Assembly: GCF_965638725.1 (NCBI RefSeq)
Contig: NC_134958.1
Coordinates: forward strand, 22,227,964 to 22,291,963
Origin: Aptenodytes patagonicus
Taxonomy: Eukaryota > Chordata > Aves > Sphenisciformes > Spheniscidae
Length of the DNA: 64,000 nt
Reading direction: 5' to 3'
Part shown: one piece after another, positions 35,229-47,180 of the stretch
Numbering within the stretch: position 1 is the stretch's first letter
Layout: every line of letters begins with the position of its first letter
Made by a program: the position numbers and the translations under genes
The notes under the pieces: generated by a model
Databases searched by the model: none
Seen by the model: the letters and a program-made list of their open reading frames with translations, nothing else
Told to the model about the DNA's origin: nothing

Positions 35229-36475
35229 GCCTCCCCGCACCCCCTCCGCCACCCCCCCGGTCCCCACCTCCCCCTGGTCCGTCCCCCCCCCCCCGCCTCC
35301 CGGGGCACCGCCGCTGCTTTTCCTCTGACGGAAGAGCGAAGCATCCTCAGCGACGCCCGCCTGACCTTCCTCCTCCTCCTCCTCTTCCTCCTCCCTCAGG
35401 CGGCAGGACCCCGGGGAAGGGACTTTGCCCCGGGGATGCTCGATGCGGGCGGGACGTTTCTCCCACGATTTCGTTTCCGTTTTGGGTACCGGCGGTCCTC
35501 GCCCCCGGCTCGGCGGCAACACCGCAACGATTCCCGCTCCCCCGCCCGCCTCTGCCCTCCGCTCGCCCCGTATTTTCTTTCCCCTTAAAGGAAAAAAACG
35601 AAAAAAAGAGAAAAACCGGGTAAAAGAAAAAAGCCCGATAGCCCCAAACCTTTTTTTTCTGGAAACGGTTCAGTCCCCGGCGGGTCCCTGCCGCTCCTCG
35701 GTCGGGTCTCGCCGCTCCCTCGGTCCCCGGTAAGTCCCCTCCGCTCCCCGGTCCGGTCCTGCCGCTCCCCGGTGCGAACCCCGCCGCTGCCCGGTGCCGT
35801 CCCCACCGCTCCTCGGCGTTATCCTCCCCGCTCCCCGCTCCGCGCCGCTTCCCGGTGGGTCCCCCGCCGCGCCTCGGTCCGGTCCCCGCCGCTCCCCGGT
35901 GGGTGTCCATCGCGCTCCGGTTCATCCCTATTTTCCCCGGTGCGTGCCGGGGCTCCCCGGTCCCTGCCGCTCCCCGGCGGTAGTCTCCGTTCCCCGGTGG
36001 GTGCCGGGGCTCCCCAGTGGGTGCGGGGGCTTCCCGGTGCGCTCCCCTCCCCGCTGCCGGGTGGGTGCCGGGGTGCGAGCCCTGCTGCTGCCCGGTGGGT
36101 GCCGGGGCTCCCCGGTGCGCTCCCCGGTGCGCTCCCCGCCGGTTCCCCGCGGCGCCGTTCAGCACCCGGCGGGGCTGGACAGCTCCGCGCCCCCCGCCCG
36201 GTCCCCGGGGCGGCGGGGGCCGCCCGACCCCCCTCCCCTCCCCCCGGTCCCATCCCGACCCCCCCCGGCCCGGCGGGGCCTCTCGATGTGTGTTGGGTAG
36301 AGTAGCCGTGTAGCCAAGTGTCTGTGCCGTAGACGCGCCCGGGGGGGCCCGGCCCCGGGAGGCGAGGGGTCGCCGCCGCCGCCGCCCCCCCGCACTCCGG
36401 TCCCCGGGAGCCCCGGGGCCGGCGAGAGCCGCGGGCGCCTTTCTGCGAGCTTCTGTCTGTGAAAGAGTCAATAAA
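35229..36475 (+). terminator. ISLR2: ISLR2 3' UTR with polyadenylation signal at 36470-36475
   Basis: About 1.25 kb of extremely GC-rich DNA after the stop, ending in GAGTCAATAAAAGGG. It holds a degenerate 20-bp tandem array from about 35690 to 36170. Confidence 0.6.
35690..36170. repeat. GC-rich minisatellite in the ISLR2 3' UTR
   Basis: Degenerate tandem array built on CCGCTCCCCGGTNNGTNCC, with roughly 20 or more units, some reading GGTGGGTGCCGGGGCTCC. The reverse strand has a long open frame here purely from composition. Confidence 0.8.
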
Positions 36476-36670
36476 AGGGATGGAAAGTGGAACCGGGTCC
36501 GTGCTTGATGGGGGCGAGGGGGAGGTTGCTCCCGGCCCCCCCACCCCGCTGCCTCCGGGGCTCTGCCGGGTACAGCCCGGTACAGCCCCCGGTACAGCTC
36601 GGCGCGGCCGAGGGGGCCCCGAGGAGGTGGGAGACGGCGCGGAGACACATCACCACAGCTACAGGTGAAG

Positions 36671-37340
36671 CACACACACACTATAAATGTGTGTATATAT
36701 ATATTTTTCTACCCATACACCGTGCATGCATACAGTACATATGTTATATTTCTGTAGTTATGTATATGCATACTATATATAATTCACACATATATTATAT
36801 ACAGATAGACACACACTATGTATACACATCTATGCTGTATGCGCTCATTCTATATATATACATACACGCTATGTATATGCACAAATAATTGTTATATGCA
36901 CACACACTGCACACGCATTTCATATGCACTTAGTCTATACACACAATATAAATATTATATATTATATAATATATATACGTGTGTGTGTATATATATGTAA
37001 ATACAGCATATGTACATGTAAATACGTAAATATATACGTAAATACAGCATATGTATGAAAATGTAATAAACCAAATATATTATATACTCTGTAGACACAC
37101 TGTCTATAAACTCACTATATAGAAAAATACAAACAATATTTTCCCCCAGCACATACACACGCACTCTCTACACACATACTAATACTCTTACACTATATAC
37201 ACACATACGCGGTAAGAATACATACAATATATACATGCAATTTATATGAGCTCTGTGTACCTACACACACACAATATGTATGCTCAATATATGTACAAGT
37301 ACACGCTAAATACCCACGCTACCCATGTATAGACGTGTTC
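36671..37340. repeat. AT-rich alternating purine-pyrimidine block
   Basis: About 670 bases dominated by TATA, TACA, CACA and TGTA steps with scattered (TA)n and (CA)n, sharply bounded by GC-rich DNA on both sides. It begins about 195 bases after the ISLR2 poly(A) signal. Confidence 0.85.
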
Positions 37341-38084
37341 TTTCTCCATGCACACGTGCACCCAACGCTTATCTCCTGTAGACACCCTGTATGTACATAA
37401 ATAACTATATTCCCGGCACCGTGCCGCCCTGCAGAGCCGTGCCGGGGGCAGGACGGGGCTGCCTGGTCCCCAAGCACTCCCAGCCCCGAGACCGAGGGTG
37501 CTAAGAAGGTGCCCAGTGGATTTACGCCCCCTCCCCAGCCCGGCCGGGAGCACTCCCCTCTCGTCCCGCTGATGATTTAAGCCCACAATTACATGGCGAA
37601 GATTTAAGGCTGCCTTTGATTGCTTTTCTTATCTGGAGCTACGAAGCCACATGCCCTCCTAGTGTCCCTGCTTGAGAGGCAGCATCCCGCCGCCGTGTGG
37701 GGACGGTCACCCCCTCACCAGCACCCACGGGTGGCCCCTCAGGCCCCACTGATGCCCCTCACCCTCCCCAAATGCAGCCTCCGCATCCCAGCAGATCCCC
37801 CCCCAAGCAAACACTCGTTTCTCCATCCTCCAGAGGACGGCTTTCTATTTTAAGTCCAGCCTCTGCATCTTTCTCCTGCGGCAGGGAGCGTGGGGGAGAC
37901 AGACAAAGCAGGTCGGCATGCAAAGAGGCGGCGGGCGGGGGTATGCCCACCCAAATCCCCCAAATCCTGGGAATTTGAGGCTCTGCCGCAGCAGCCCAGG
38001 TGTTTGCTCCAGCTTTTAAAACCCCGTGCCAGGCAGAGACTCCCTCTTGTAGACAAATCCCCTTCTGCGGATACACTTATAATT

Positions 38085-38265
38085 GAGTTTCACGCTTAGA
38101 AACATATAAGGAATAGAAAAAGAACAATCATTTCTGCCTCCATTTAATTAGAGAGTAATAGATTTCCCCGCCTAACATATCTACAGGGAATCTCGCCGTG
38201 ATGAGCTACCTACCGATGCTGGATTACTCTGAGATTTGCTCCTTTTCAGGAGGGCACTAATTAGC
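38085..38265. promoter_or_regulatory. Candidate conserved noncoding element
   Basis: AT-rich, non-repetitive segment containing TTATAATTGAG, TTTAATTAGAGAG and ACTAATTAGCACC, i.e. several homeodomain TAATTA cores, in otherwise GC-rich DNA. Confidence 0.3.
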
Positions 38266-39949
38266 ACCCAGTGCCCAAAAGCACAAGCAGGGGTCAGGGA
38301 TGGAGCTCTGCATCCTCCCACCCCCTCCATGTCCACGGGGGGCTGGAAAGGGTTTCTCCTGGGAAGGGTTAAAGCATCCCGGCAGGGTGGCTCAGCCCCT
38401 CCTAAGGCATTAACCCTTCTGCAGAGCCCACACGTGATGATGACAAGCTCGAGCCCACGCAGCCCGGGCTGTCACACACTTATGGTGTCACCTAAACTGT
38501 GGGAAGGCGTCTGGCATCCTTTGCCCAGGACAGCCCCAGAATAAAGAAGCTTTCACCCCACCCCCCACCCCCATCCCCAAATTATCTCTTAACCCAGATG
38601 AAAAAATCAAGGGAAAAGAGCATCGCCGTGTCCCCCACGGCATGGCCACCGGCGGCACTACAGCCCTCACCCGCTGAAGGGGTTGTGCCTCGGTGGGGTC
38701 ACAGATGGAGTCTGGGGTCCCCGTAGAAGTGGTCAGAGCAGCATCTTTCATCTGCTGCGTGGGTGTGAGTGGGCAGAATTAGGCTTGGTCCTTGGCAGTC
38801 ACCCCTGCTCTGCGTCCTCCACTGGTTCAGAGCCCCTGAGCCCTTCCGGATGGGCTCTGAAGCTGTTCAAAGACGTGCTTCACATCACGGGGGGCTGATG
38901 GACCATCCGCCTCCAGCCAGACATCAGCTTGCCTGGTCTGAGGTGATGGGCACCAGCGATATCAACCCACGGGAGGCTCAGGAAGCAACCCCCATGCTGG
39001 CCCTGCCAGTGGGAGCATCACACCCAAGAGGGGCAGTGACAGCCCCCACAAATGCCTTGTAAAGTGGGTCCTGGCCCCCATGGAGAAAATCCCTAGCTCA
39101 CTCGGCACGCCTGCACGTCCCGCAGCAGCCACGCTGCGAGCCTGCCCAATAAACTGCTCTGGATTCAAAATAATCCCCTTCTCCCTTGCACGGCACTATT
39201 TTTAACCCCAATCCTGTTCACAGCCTGGCCTCAGTGACAGCGGTGTCAGCCCAAGTGTGAAGATAGAAAGCTGTGGCTGGGATACACGGACTTGCTCTCC
39301 CGGGGGGCTCCAGCTCACCCCTGCTCCACCTTCATGATGCTCAGGGCCTTTTCCAAAGAGGGTCTGGCTTGCTCCGGGGTGGAGGTCCTTGCACCTCTGC
39401 AGATGCCTCGGTGCTTCCACGCTCCGGGCGATTCGCACCGCGTTGCTCCAACGCCAGCCCCACATAAGGCAGGTTTCCTACCAGTGATGCCCCAGCTTGG
39501 CCAGTGGATGAGTATGGGAGGGCAGGGAGCAAGGACCGCTCACCATCCTGGTTCTGGATGCCCACCTCTGCCCGAGCGGTCCTGCTAGGCTGGAGAACGG
39601 TGGCTGCAGGATGAACGCCCCGTGATCTACTTTTAAAAGCTTTTATCAGCAGTTTATTGTAGGGCAGAGAGATGGTTCCGGATGACCTCCCTGTACCTTG
39701 ACGGCTCGTCCTCCTTCCTCCTGCCACCCTGATGCACCCTCCTTCCCACCCTGCCCCAGCCCCACACAGCCCTGCAGCGGGGGCATCCTGCCGCCCCCGA
39801 GACCCCGAAGCCTTTCACCCCCTCTCAGAGGCAACTCACCGGCCAGCAGCCTCCCCATGTCCTCCACAAGCCGCTCACCCTCCGCACTGCCCCCCCAAGA
39901 TGTCCCCTACAAGTTGGGGGGCATGATGGACCCCGAGATGCGGGGCTGG

Positions 39950-40700
39950 GGTGCCCCGGGGGCCAGAGGTTTGGATGCTCCCCCAGCTCCGGGGGCAGAG
40001 GGGGGGGGGGCCGAGCGCGGCTGGGCTCCGGCAGCAGCTCCGGGGGGAGAGGCGGGCGGGCGGAGGAAGGGCCCCCGCAGCCGTTTTCCGACGGCGGGAG
40101 TGGGTCGGTGCCATGGTAAACAAAAGGGCCCAGGGGACGGGGAGGGGAGGAGAAGCCCGACCAGGGCCGAGGGAACCGGCGGTTCTGTTTCCCCCCGCCT
40201 CCAGAGGAGCGAGGGCGACCGGGCTCCATCCCCGTGAAGCTGCCGGTGAAGGGGCAGGAGGGGCCGGAGAGGGGAGCGGGGGTGGGGGGGGGGCCGGGGA
40301 CCGGCGGGGAGCGCCGGGGCCGGGAGGGAGCGGGCTGGCCGGGCCGGGGAAGGAGGGAGGGAGGGCTGGATGGTTATTCACGGCTCTGGTATGCGGCGTG
40401 CCGGCCCTGCTCACACCGCCCCCGGGCTGCCTCGGCCCGCCCCGGCCGCGGGGCAGCGAGAGAGGCGGCGGGGAGAGGTAACTGCGCCCCCGGGGGGGCA
40501 GCGCCGCCGGGCTCCCCCGGGGGGGGATGCTGGCGGTGGAGCGGGGGTTTGGGATGGGAGGGAGCCGAGGTGGAGGGGTGCTGCGGGAGCTCAAGCTGCG
40601 CGGGACCCCCCCCCCCGTCCCGGCGGGGCCCGCTCCCCCCCCCCGCGGTGCTGTCCTGGGGGTGCGCCCCCATCCCTGCTCCCTCTGCATCCCGCAGCAC
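39950..40700. promoter_or_regulatory. ISLR: GC-rich CpG island, possible ISLR promoter
   Basis: CpG-dense island with a plausible donor (GGGAGAG/GTAACT near 40480). ISLR's coding exon starts at an acceptor near 41824, so an upstream noncoding exon is needed; this island is the nearest good candidate. Direct evidence is lacking. Confidence 0.35.
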
Positions 40701-41832
40701 GTTGGTCGGGGTGATGGGGATCTGTCTCTGCAAGCCGGGACCAACACCTCGCTGGGCAGGTTGGGCTGGGACAGACAGGGGGCACCCCAAAATTACACCA
40801 GCCAGGGGCTTTAAATGCATCAGCCAAGGCCCCCCCCCCCTCCCCCCCCCCCGCCCCGCACTGCTGGGCTCTCACCCCTCCATCACCCCCAGAGCCCTCG
40901 GGGCTCCTTCCCCAGCCCTTGAACCCCAGCCCTTGGGGTGGTCTAGCTCTGCAGGACAGGAACCTTTGTGTCCCCTTTTGTCCCCCCCACCCCCCCGCAG
41001 TTGTTGTGCAGGTCTTATTCAGCCTCTCCATTGCCAATAAAATGTCTCCCCCCTCCTGCTCTAAATGACAGGGTTGGCGACTGGAAGGAGCAGCAAAACT
41101 TGCCTACGAGGCAGAGACAAAGGGGTCTCGCTGCCAGCTTCTCGCAGAGCCACAGTTAACCTCTTCCCCGGTGGGACACAGCTTCCAGACGCTGGGAACC
41201 GAGCGTGCACAGTCCCCTTTGCAAGGGGAGTAAGGAGTTAGCTCAGAAGTATTTCACTCTAAAGACTTCCAGCAGCCAGGGACCCCACACTCTCTCGCTG
41301 AGGAAAAGCACTTGAGAAGCTGTTTTTTTCCATGACATGGAAAAAGATGGAGATGGGGGGTTGGTTTGAGGTCTGAAAGCATGCTGAAAATCCCAACAGC
41401 TTGACGGTTTAGGGGAAGGCTGGTTGTGAAAGAGCTGTGGTTGCTCTGTTTCCCCTAATTCCAGCCTCAGGAGGGTGAAGTCTGAACCCCCAGCTCCCGC
41501 TTTTCATCCCAAAACCTGGGGAAACAGCATCCCGGGGGGTTGGTATTTCATCAAAGATCAAAAAGAGGCATTTTCTAGTGGGGGAAGGAAAGGGTTTAGG
41601 GGGAATTTCCCCACTCACATACGTAGTCGAGGGCTCTGCTCTTGGCGAGGAAATGCCTTCAGATTAGGGAATATTTCAAACAGCCTTTGCCAGCTGAAGT
41701 GCTGGGGATAATCACATGGATGCTTCCCTCTTCTGCCGCTTCCTCTTAGTACTTGGCAAGAAAAAGCAGATCCCCATCTCGGCTAGACCCGTCCCGTTCA
41801 TTCCCCCTCCGTCTCTGTTCCCAGGAGGAAGG

Positions 41833-43083
41833 ATGAGGCCCCTGCTCTGCTGCCTGGAGCTGGCCGTGCTCCTGGGACCGTGCCTGGCCTGTCCCAGCGC
41901 CTGCTCCTGCTCCACCAAGAAGAACGGGCGGCTGTTGGCCGAGTGCGCCTACAAGGATCTCCAGGAGGTACCCGAGGGGTTGTCCTCCAACGTGACCATC
42001 CTCACCTTGTCGGCCAACAGGATCGGCTGGTTGGGGCAGGGCTCCTTCTCCGAGGTTCCCGAAGTGCAGTCGCTGTGGTTGGGCTACAACCAGATTGGGG
42101 TGGTGGAACCGGGGGCTTTCGCCTTGTTGGTGCACCTGAAGAACTTGGACCTGAGCCACAACAAGATTGCGGATTTCCCCTGGCAGGACCTCCATAACCT
42201 CAGCGGTCTGCAGATCCTGAAGATGAACAACAACCGCCTGGCCGGGCTGCCCCGGGACGCTTTCCGCTCCTTGAAGGACCTGCGCTCCCTCTGGCTCAAT
42301 GACAACGAGTTGACCACCCTGGCCGAGGGAACCTTTAACAACCTGCCCTCCCTGTCCCAGCTGCAGATCTTCAACAACCCCTTCAACTGCTCCTGCAAGG
42401 TCTTCTGGCTGAAGAAGTGGACCGAGAACACCTCTGTCTCCGTCACCAAGGGGGGGTCTACCCTGTGCGTGGCTCCCAGCAGGCTGAAGGGCAGGGCGGT
42501 GACGGACATCCCTGACCACCACTGTGTTGCTCCCTCCGTGCAGCTCACCTACCTCTCCAATCTGGACAACACCGTCATGTACGATGGCCTCACCCTGACC
42601 CTGCACTGCAGCGTGGCAGGCAGCCCCCCACCAGAGATCAGGTGGAAGATCCAGACCTCCAGCCGCCACGTCGAGATCAATGGGCCCAACGTGGCGCGGG
42701 ATGGAAACGTCAAGCAGAGCCAGGAGCGCTTCTTGGTCTTCAAGAACGGCACCATGGCCATCCCCAACTTCAGCAAGGAGGATGAAGGCATCTACACCTG
42801 CCTCGCTGTCAATGATGTGGGCACACGGGATGTCTCGGTCAACGTGGCCTTGGCTGGGTCGGAGAATCCAGCTGAAGACCTGCTCCGAGATGACCCCCAA
42901 GCCAGCCACCTCGGGGGTCAGAGCTGCTACAAGGGGGATGAAATGGATCCCTCTGGTGCTGGAGAAAAGCTGGTGATAGTTTACCACATGCCAAGGGAGT
43001 CGAAGAGCAGGGCTGGAGGAGCTTTGCCCCAGGTCCACCTGGGGACCCTCCTGCTGGCTTTGGGCATCGCGCTCTGCTGTTAA
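41833..43083 (+). CDS. ISLR: Immunoglobulin superfamily containing leucine-rich repeat protein (meflin)
   Basis: Single coding exon, 416 residues. An in-frame upstream ATG at 41716 is rejected because an acceptor (TGTTCCCAG) lies at 41824 and the signal peptide begins at 41833. Parts: signal peptide about 1-19 (ending GPCLA), LRRNT CPSACSCSTKKNGRLL, five LRRs (LDLSHNKIADFPWQDLHNL), LRRCT NPFNCSCKVFWLKKW, and Ig-like domain about 237-345 (LTLHC ... GIYTCLAVNDVG). The short tail ends in a hydrophobic stretch about residues 398-416 with no cytoplasmic residues after it, fitting the GPI anchor described for mammalian meflin. Meflin marks mesenchymal stromal cells and fibroblasts. It is the tandem paralogue of ISLR2, lacking its transmembrane and cytoplasmic parts. 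Confidence 0.96.
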   Translation: MRPLLCCLELAVLLGPCLACPSACSCSTKKNGRLLAECAYKDLQEVPEGLSSNVTILTLSANRIGWLGQGSFSEVPEVQSLWLGYNQIGVVEPGAFALLVHLKNLDLSHNKIADFPWQDLHNLSGLQILKMNNNRLAGLPRDAFRSLKDLRSLWLNDNELTTLAEGTFNNLPSLSQLQIFNNPFNCSCKVFWLKKWTENTSVSVTKGGSTLCVAPSRLKGRAVTDIPDHHCVAPSVQLTYLSNLDNTVMYDGLTLTLHCSVAGSPPPEIRWKIQTSSRHVEINGPNVARDGNVKQSQERFLVFKNGTMAIPNFSKEDEGIYTCLAVNDVGTRDVSVNVALAGSENPAEDLLRDDPQASHLGGQSCYKGDEMDPSGAGEKLVIVYHMPRESKSRAGGALPQVHLGTLLLALGIALCC

Positions 43084-44444
43084 AGGGGGGAGAAGGAAAT
43101 GGTGCCTTGGGGGTTCCCCCTCTTTCTGTAGCATTTATCTTCACGTAGTGCCATGCCTTTGCTGAGCTTCTGGGAACTGCAGGCGGTCAGGAGTCAAAGA
43201 GGGCTGAGACTCAGGCCCAGGGCTGGTAGTTCAACCCCTCCTTAGATGGGGGTCCGGGCTGGGCTCCGTTAGTGGAGAGCTTCAAACAAGCTCGGGTGAT
43301 GTAGAGCATATCCACACCCTGCTGCCACTTTCCAGGCGTCCAAATCTGCCACCTCCTGAGTTAACTCCCTTCTGAGACCAAAGTGCGGCTGCAGGATTGA
43401 AGTCCACCCTCAACAGGGTGACCATCACCCATCCTCAGAGCCCACCACGAGCCCTCCTCCACCCGCAGCAGCCAGCCACAACCAGGGGGGGGATCCTTCG
43501 CAGAGGATTCCGTCGGTCCAGCGGCACCAAAGGTGACATCCCCGCCGTGACCAGCGCCTGGGCCCTTGGCCGGCCAGGCGCATCCTTCCTACCACCAACC
43601 TCACGTGAAGCACAGGGAGCAGAAGGACCAGTCTAAGAATGGGGGAATAGCCTGGGCACGGGGTCCTGGGGTCCCAGGACACATGGCTCCAGGGGACAGA
43701 GATATGGTGGTGCTTTGTAAGCGGGATGGGTACGGTAGGACACATTGGATGGGGCCATGGGCTTGGATCAGGCCATTTTGTGGAGCAGAGGAAGCTTTCC
43801 CACAGGCTTCATCCCTGTAGGAGCACAAAGGGCTCCCACTGTCTGGGTGCTGGGAGCACCCAGGGTGCCTGCACCCTCCCTGCATGTTGCAGGATCAGGC
43901 CCTGCCACCCTCAGTACCTCTCCCAGATGTGATGCAGCTGATTTCCCCCCCCCGCTTCCCTTTCACTGTTGAAGCCTGCAGTCCAAAACGCTCGGCTGGG
44001 CTGGAACCACCGAGCTGCACTGCTCTGGCTCCGTCCCCGGCAGGGAGGGATTGAGCCCAAAGAGATCAAAATAATTTCCCAGTGCTCCTCTCTGATGGGA
44101 AACCGAGCAGGGGCTGTATGATGGAGCGGGAGGAAGAAAGATTGGGAAAATCCAGATGAGAGAGAAAGAGGCTGAGCTGACCTATAAGCCATAAACACAA
44201 TTTTCTTTAAGTGCTTTAGCATTCCCACGCGGGACATATATACCATACCCGGCTGCCCCAGGGTGCTGGGGGACCCCTTGTCTCATGGCGGGGGGGCTGA
44301 CCATCTCCACCTCCCCCACCCCGAGGCAGGCGCACTCTGGCTTTCCTGCCTTCTGCCAGCGCTCGCCTGCGGGAGCTGGACGGACCCCCTGCAGCCACCC
44401 TCGCCTTATAACCAAAGCTGTACGGACAGCAAAGTCCCAAGCGC

Positions 44445-44450
44445 AATAAA
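44445..44450 (+). terminator. ISLR: Probable ISLR polyadenylation signal
   Basis: AATAAA 1.36 kb after the ISLR stop, followed directly by a run of about 17 T that could serve as downstream U-rich element. Confidence 0.5.
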
Positions 44451-44470
44451 TACTTTTTTTTTTTTTTTTA

Positions 44471-47174
44471 AACAAGCTGGTGCGTGCTGCCTCTGTGCAC
44501 CCCCAAACCCCCCAGACCCAGCATCATCTGAGGTACCACAACTCATCACCAACCCCCTTTCCCCCCAGCTCCCCCAAAGCCCTCCCCGTGCTGTAACATC
44601 CCTCCATGATGACCCTGGAGGCAGGATGCATTTATTAGGGTACCCAAAACTCCCCCCATCGGTGCCTGCAGCGGGCAGGGGAAGGCAGCGACATCAAAAC
44701 CAGCTGAAAAGCAGCTGTCCCGGAGCCTCAAGCCTCCACACAAGCTCTCCAGCCCCACGATTCAGTATCCAGCCAGCTCTAGGGTAAGGAAAGGGGCAGC
44801 CGAGGAGCTGCCACACGCCCACACCGTCCGGGTACGGCGCCGAGGTCTCTGCGGGGGTCCCGAGGCAGAAACAGCCAGCGGCTCCTTGCACGAACGGCCT
44901 TTGATGGTAACAAGCAGGCGCATATTTTTCCCATTACAGGCAGAAAGGATGAAAAACATTGCGGCCCCAACGAGAGTTTCTTTTCATTTCGTAGGATACA
45001 ACTTTTAACATCAATTTTATCCCAGCCGGGGTCCTCCCCTCCCTGTCTGCCTGGGAATAGGGGGGTACGGGAGCTTATTCCTGCAACCTCAGCTAGGAAC
45101 AGGGCTTAGAGCCTGGGATAAGGATAAAAAAATAAAATGTAGGCTCCCAGCAGCCCTAAGCCATGCCTGAAAGTCTTTGCTCGCCTTGCAGAGCTGCTGG
45201 TGTGTGGCGGTTTTGTTGCCGGAAAAGTGAATTCCTCCGCGTTTGCCAAGTTTTACTCATAGTTTTTATGGCAAGTTATTAGCGATGTTAAGCATCTCTC
45301 ATTCATAACAAACAGGGCACCCTGTCATGCAGCTCCTGGGTTGGATGCTGCAGGTGATACCACGCTTGGCATCACCATCCTGACCCACCACGGCCACCAG
45401 CCGGTGCAAGTCTGGGATGCCACAACCCGCCATCAGCTCCTCTCTGTCCCTCAGGTTTGCAAAGCCACAGCATGACCCAGACCCGAATTTCCATTCCCCA
45501 CGCGGGCATTTTTTTGTTAAGGGCGGTTTTCAGCCAGATCAGCTCCCTGAACCTCCTCCCTATCAGTTCAAGGTTGGGTGGAGAGGACTGTGGAGGCGCA
45601 GGGGCAGAGCTATCCCATGGCTGTACTGATGGTGGGGGTTTGGAGAGGAGGTGAGAAGCCACCATGAGGAAGAGGAGCTCCGTTCACCCCCAGGGCACCC
45701 TGCTTATGTCAAAGAAGGGAAAGAAGACAAGCAAATCAACAAAGCCACCTCCTGTCTTCCTCCCAGGGCTGTCATCTCTCACCTCGGCCCCAGCCCACTG
45801 CCTGCCAAGATATCTCCAGGAAGCCTCGGGCAGGGCTGTGTAAACAGATGCTGAAATCCAGCTCCACCCATGGCCCAGAGCTGCGAAAGATTGCAGGGAT
45901 TACCAAGGCTGCCTTCAAAGCCCCAGCGCCTCAGAGGCTGGAGATGGGTTGGGATGGGCTGCAAGGGAAAGGCGCAGCCTTTGCCTTAGGACATCCCTTC
46001 ACCCGATACGCGCAGGACACCCAGCACCCACCAGCACTGCATCTCTCCTGTGCTCAGACATGCAGACCCAAGCACGCAAAGCCCAGAGCTGGGAAAGCAG
46101 CAGGAATTGCACCTTGGGCTCCTGCTATCTTAAAAAGAAAATGACCCAGATCTGCCTCCGGTGCCACTGCTGTCACCCAGTTTGGTGACGTTGTACTATG
46201 TGCCAGACTGATCAAATACGATTAAAACAGTGTTGGTCAGGGCAGCAGATGCGACAGGGCTTTGAGCATCCAAGCGTACCGGGTGGCTGTTTGGGCAGCG
46301 CCTGCAGGCAGCAGATGAAGGCAGGGACCTCCCTCTCTTTGCTGGGATGGAAAAGGAGGGGGTCCAGCTCTTGGGGAGGGGGCTGGCTCCCACCCAAGAA
46401 GCTTCAACGTTCTGGGGAGATGCCAGGACACTCCAGGCAAACCCCAAAGCACCGGGCTCAACCTCGCTCACCCCCAAGCCACACCGATGGTGCTGCAAGC
46501 ACCGCAGCAAGAGGGCACAGGGTCCTCGAAAGCCTGTGAAGAGCAGGTCTGCTCACCCTGGGGCGAGGGGCTCAAACCGCATTGACCCCATCGAGCAGAG
46601 GGGATGGCACAGCAGCCCTGCTCCATGCAGGGTGGGCTGCAAAGTCTCAAAGGCACCTGCTTTAGCAAGGCTGAGGTGTTTAGATGGTGGTGAGATGGAA
46701 GAGTAAGGAGCCACCAGTACAACTTAAGAGCCCTGCTTGCCACCTGCAGTGGTGGGCTGATGCCGGGCATCCTTCCGGCCACTGAAGGCAGGATTTTCAG
46801 GGGACACTTCATGGGAAGAGGTGATCCAGCAACACCTTGGACACCTACCTTTGGTGCTTTAGCCACAAAATGTCCTGTTTCAGTTCCCAGCCTTCATGGG
46901 AGCTGTGGTTTAGGGGCCAAACATTTTGATGGGAAAGCAAGCTGATCAGCTTTGCGTTAAAATTTCCCTAAGGTGGGGAGAAGGATCACAGATTTGGTCC
47001 CATCACCCCCAGGTCAAGCAGATCTACCACAAAGCCTCTGCTGAGCAAGGTCAGTCCCAACCATCACCCAGAGACATGACCACAACAGTCCTTGTGTACC
47101 TCCTGCCAGGCCCAGCTTATTTGGGAATGGTCAAGAGACCAAGCACACCCCAAGCATAGGAATGAGGTATGTGA
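44471..47174. other. Intergenic DNA between convergent ISLR and STRA6
   Basis: No gene supported. An AT-rich, non-repetitive candidate noncoding element lies at about 44980-45320. The rest is unremarkable GC-medium DNA. Confidence 0.5.
44980..45320. promoter_or_regulatory. Candidate conserved noncoding element
   Basis: AT-rich unique sequence including TTTTATGGCAAGTTATTAG and AAGTTTTACTCATAG, with no repeat or reading frame. It lies downstream of both ISLR and STRA6. Confidence 0.25.
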
Positions 47175-47180
47175 TTTATT
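47175..47180 (-). terminator. STRA6: STRA6 polyadenylation signal
   Basis: AATAAA on the minus strand about 845 bases after the STRA6 stop; the intervening DNA has no other gene and fits a 3' UTR. Confidence 0.5.

Larger units (their letters stand above)
37341..41824. other. Intergenic DNA between ISLR2 and ISLR
   Basis: No protein gene supported. It includes an AT-rich candidate noncoding element at about 38085-38265, a plain GC-medium stretch 38.3-39.7 kb, and a CpG- and C-run-rich island at about 39.95-40.7 kb. An isolated AATAAA lies at 41036-41041. Confidence 0.55.

Noticed and set aside
35347-36681. 444-codon minus-strand frame over the ISLR2 3' UTR
   Set aside because: Gly/Arg/Pro low-complexity translation of a minisatellite.
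39698-40237. 179-codon frame in the island before ISLR
   Set aside because: Pro/Ser/Gly low complexity with no homology; more likely promoter DNA.
41036-41041. Isolated AATAAA before ISLR
   Set aside because: No upstream exon or reading frame to which it could belong; common by chance.
41716-41832. N-terminal extension of ISLR from an upstream ATG
   Set aside because: A splice acceptor at 41824 and an ideal signal peptide starting at 41833 make the extension intronic.
41746-43134. 462-codon open frame antisense to ISLR
   Set aside because: Mirror of the ISLR coding exon caused by codon bias; no homology, no splice or poly(A) support.
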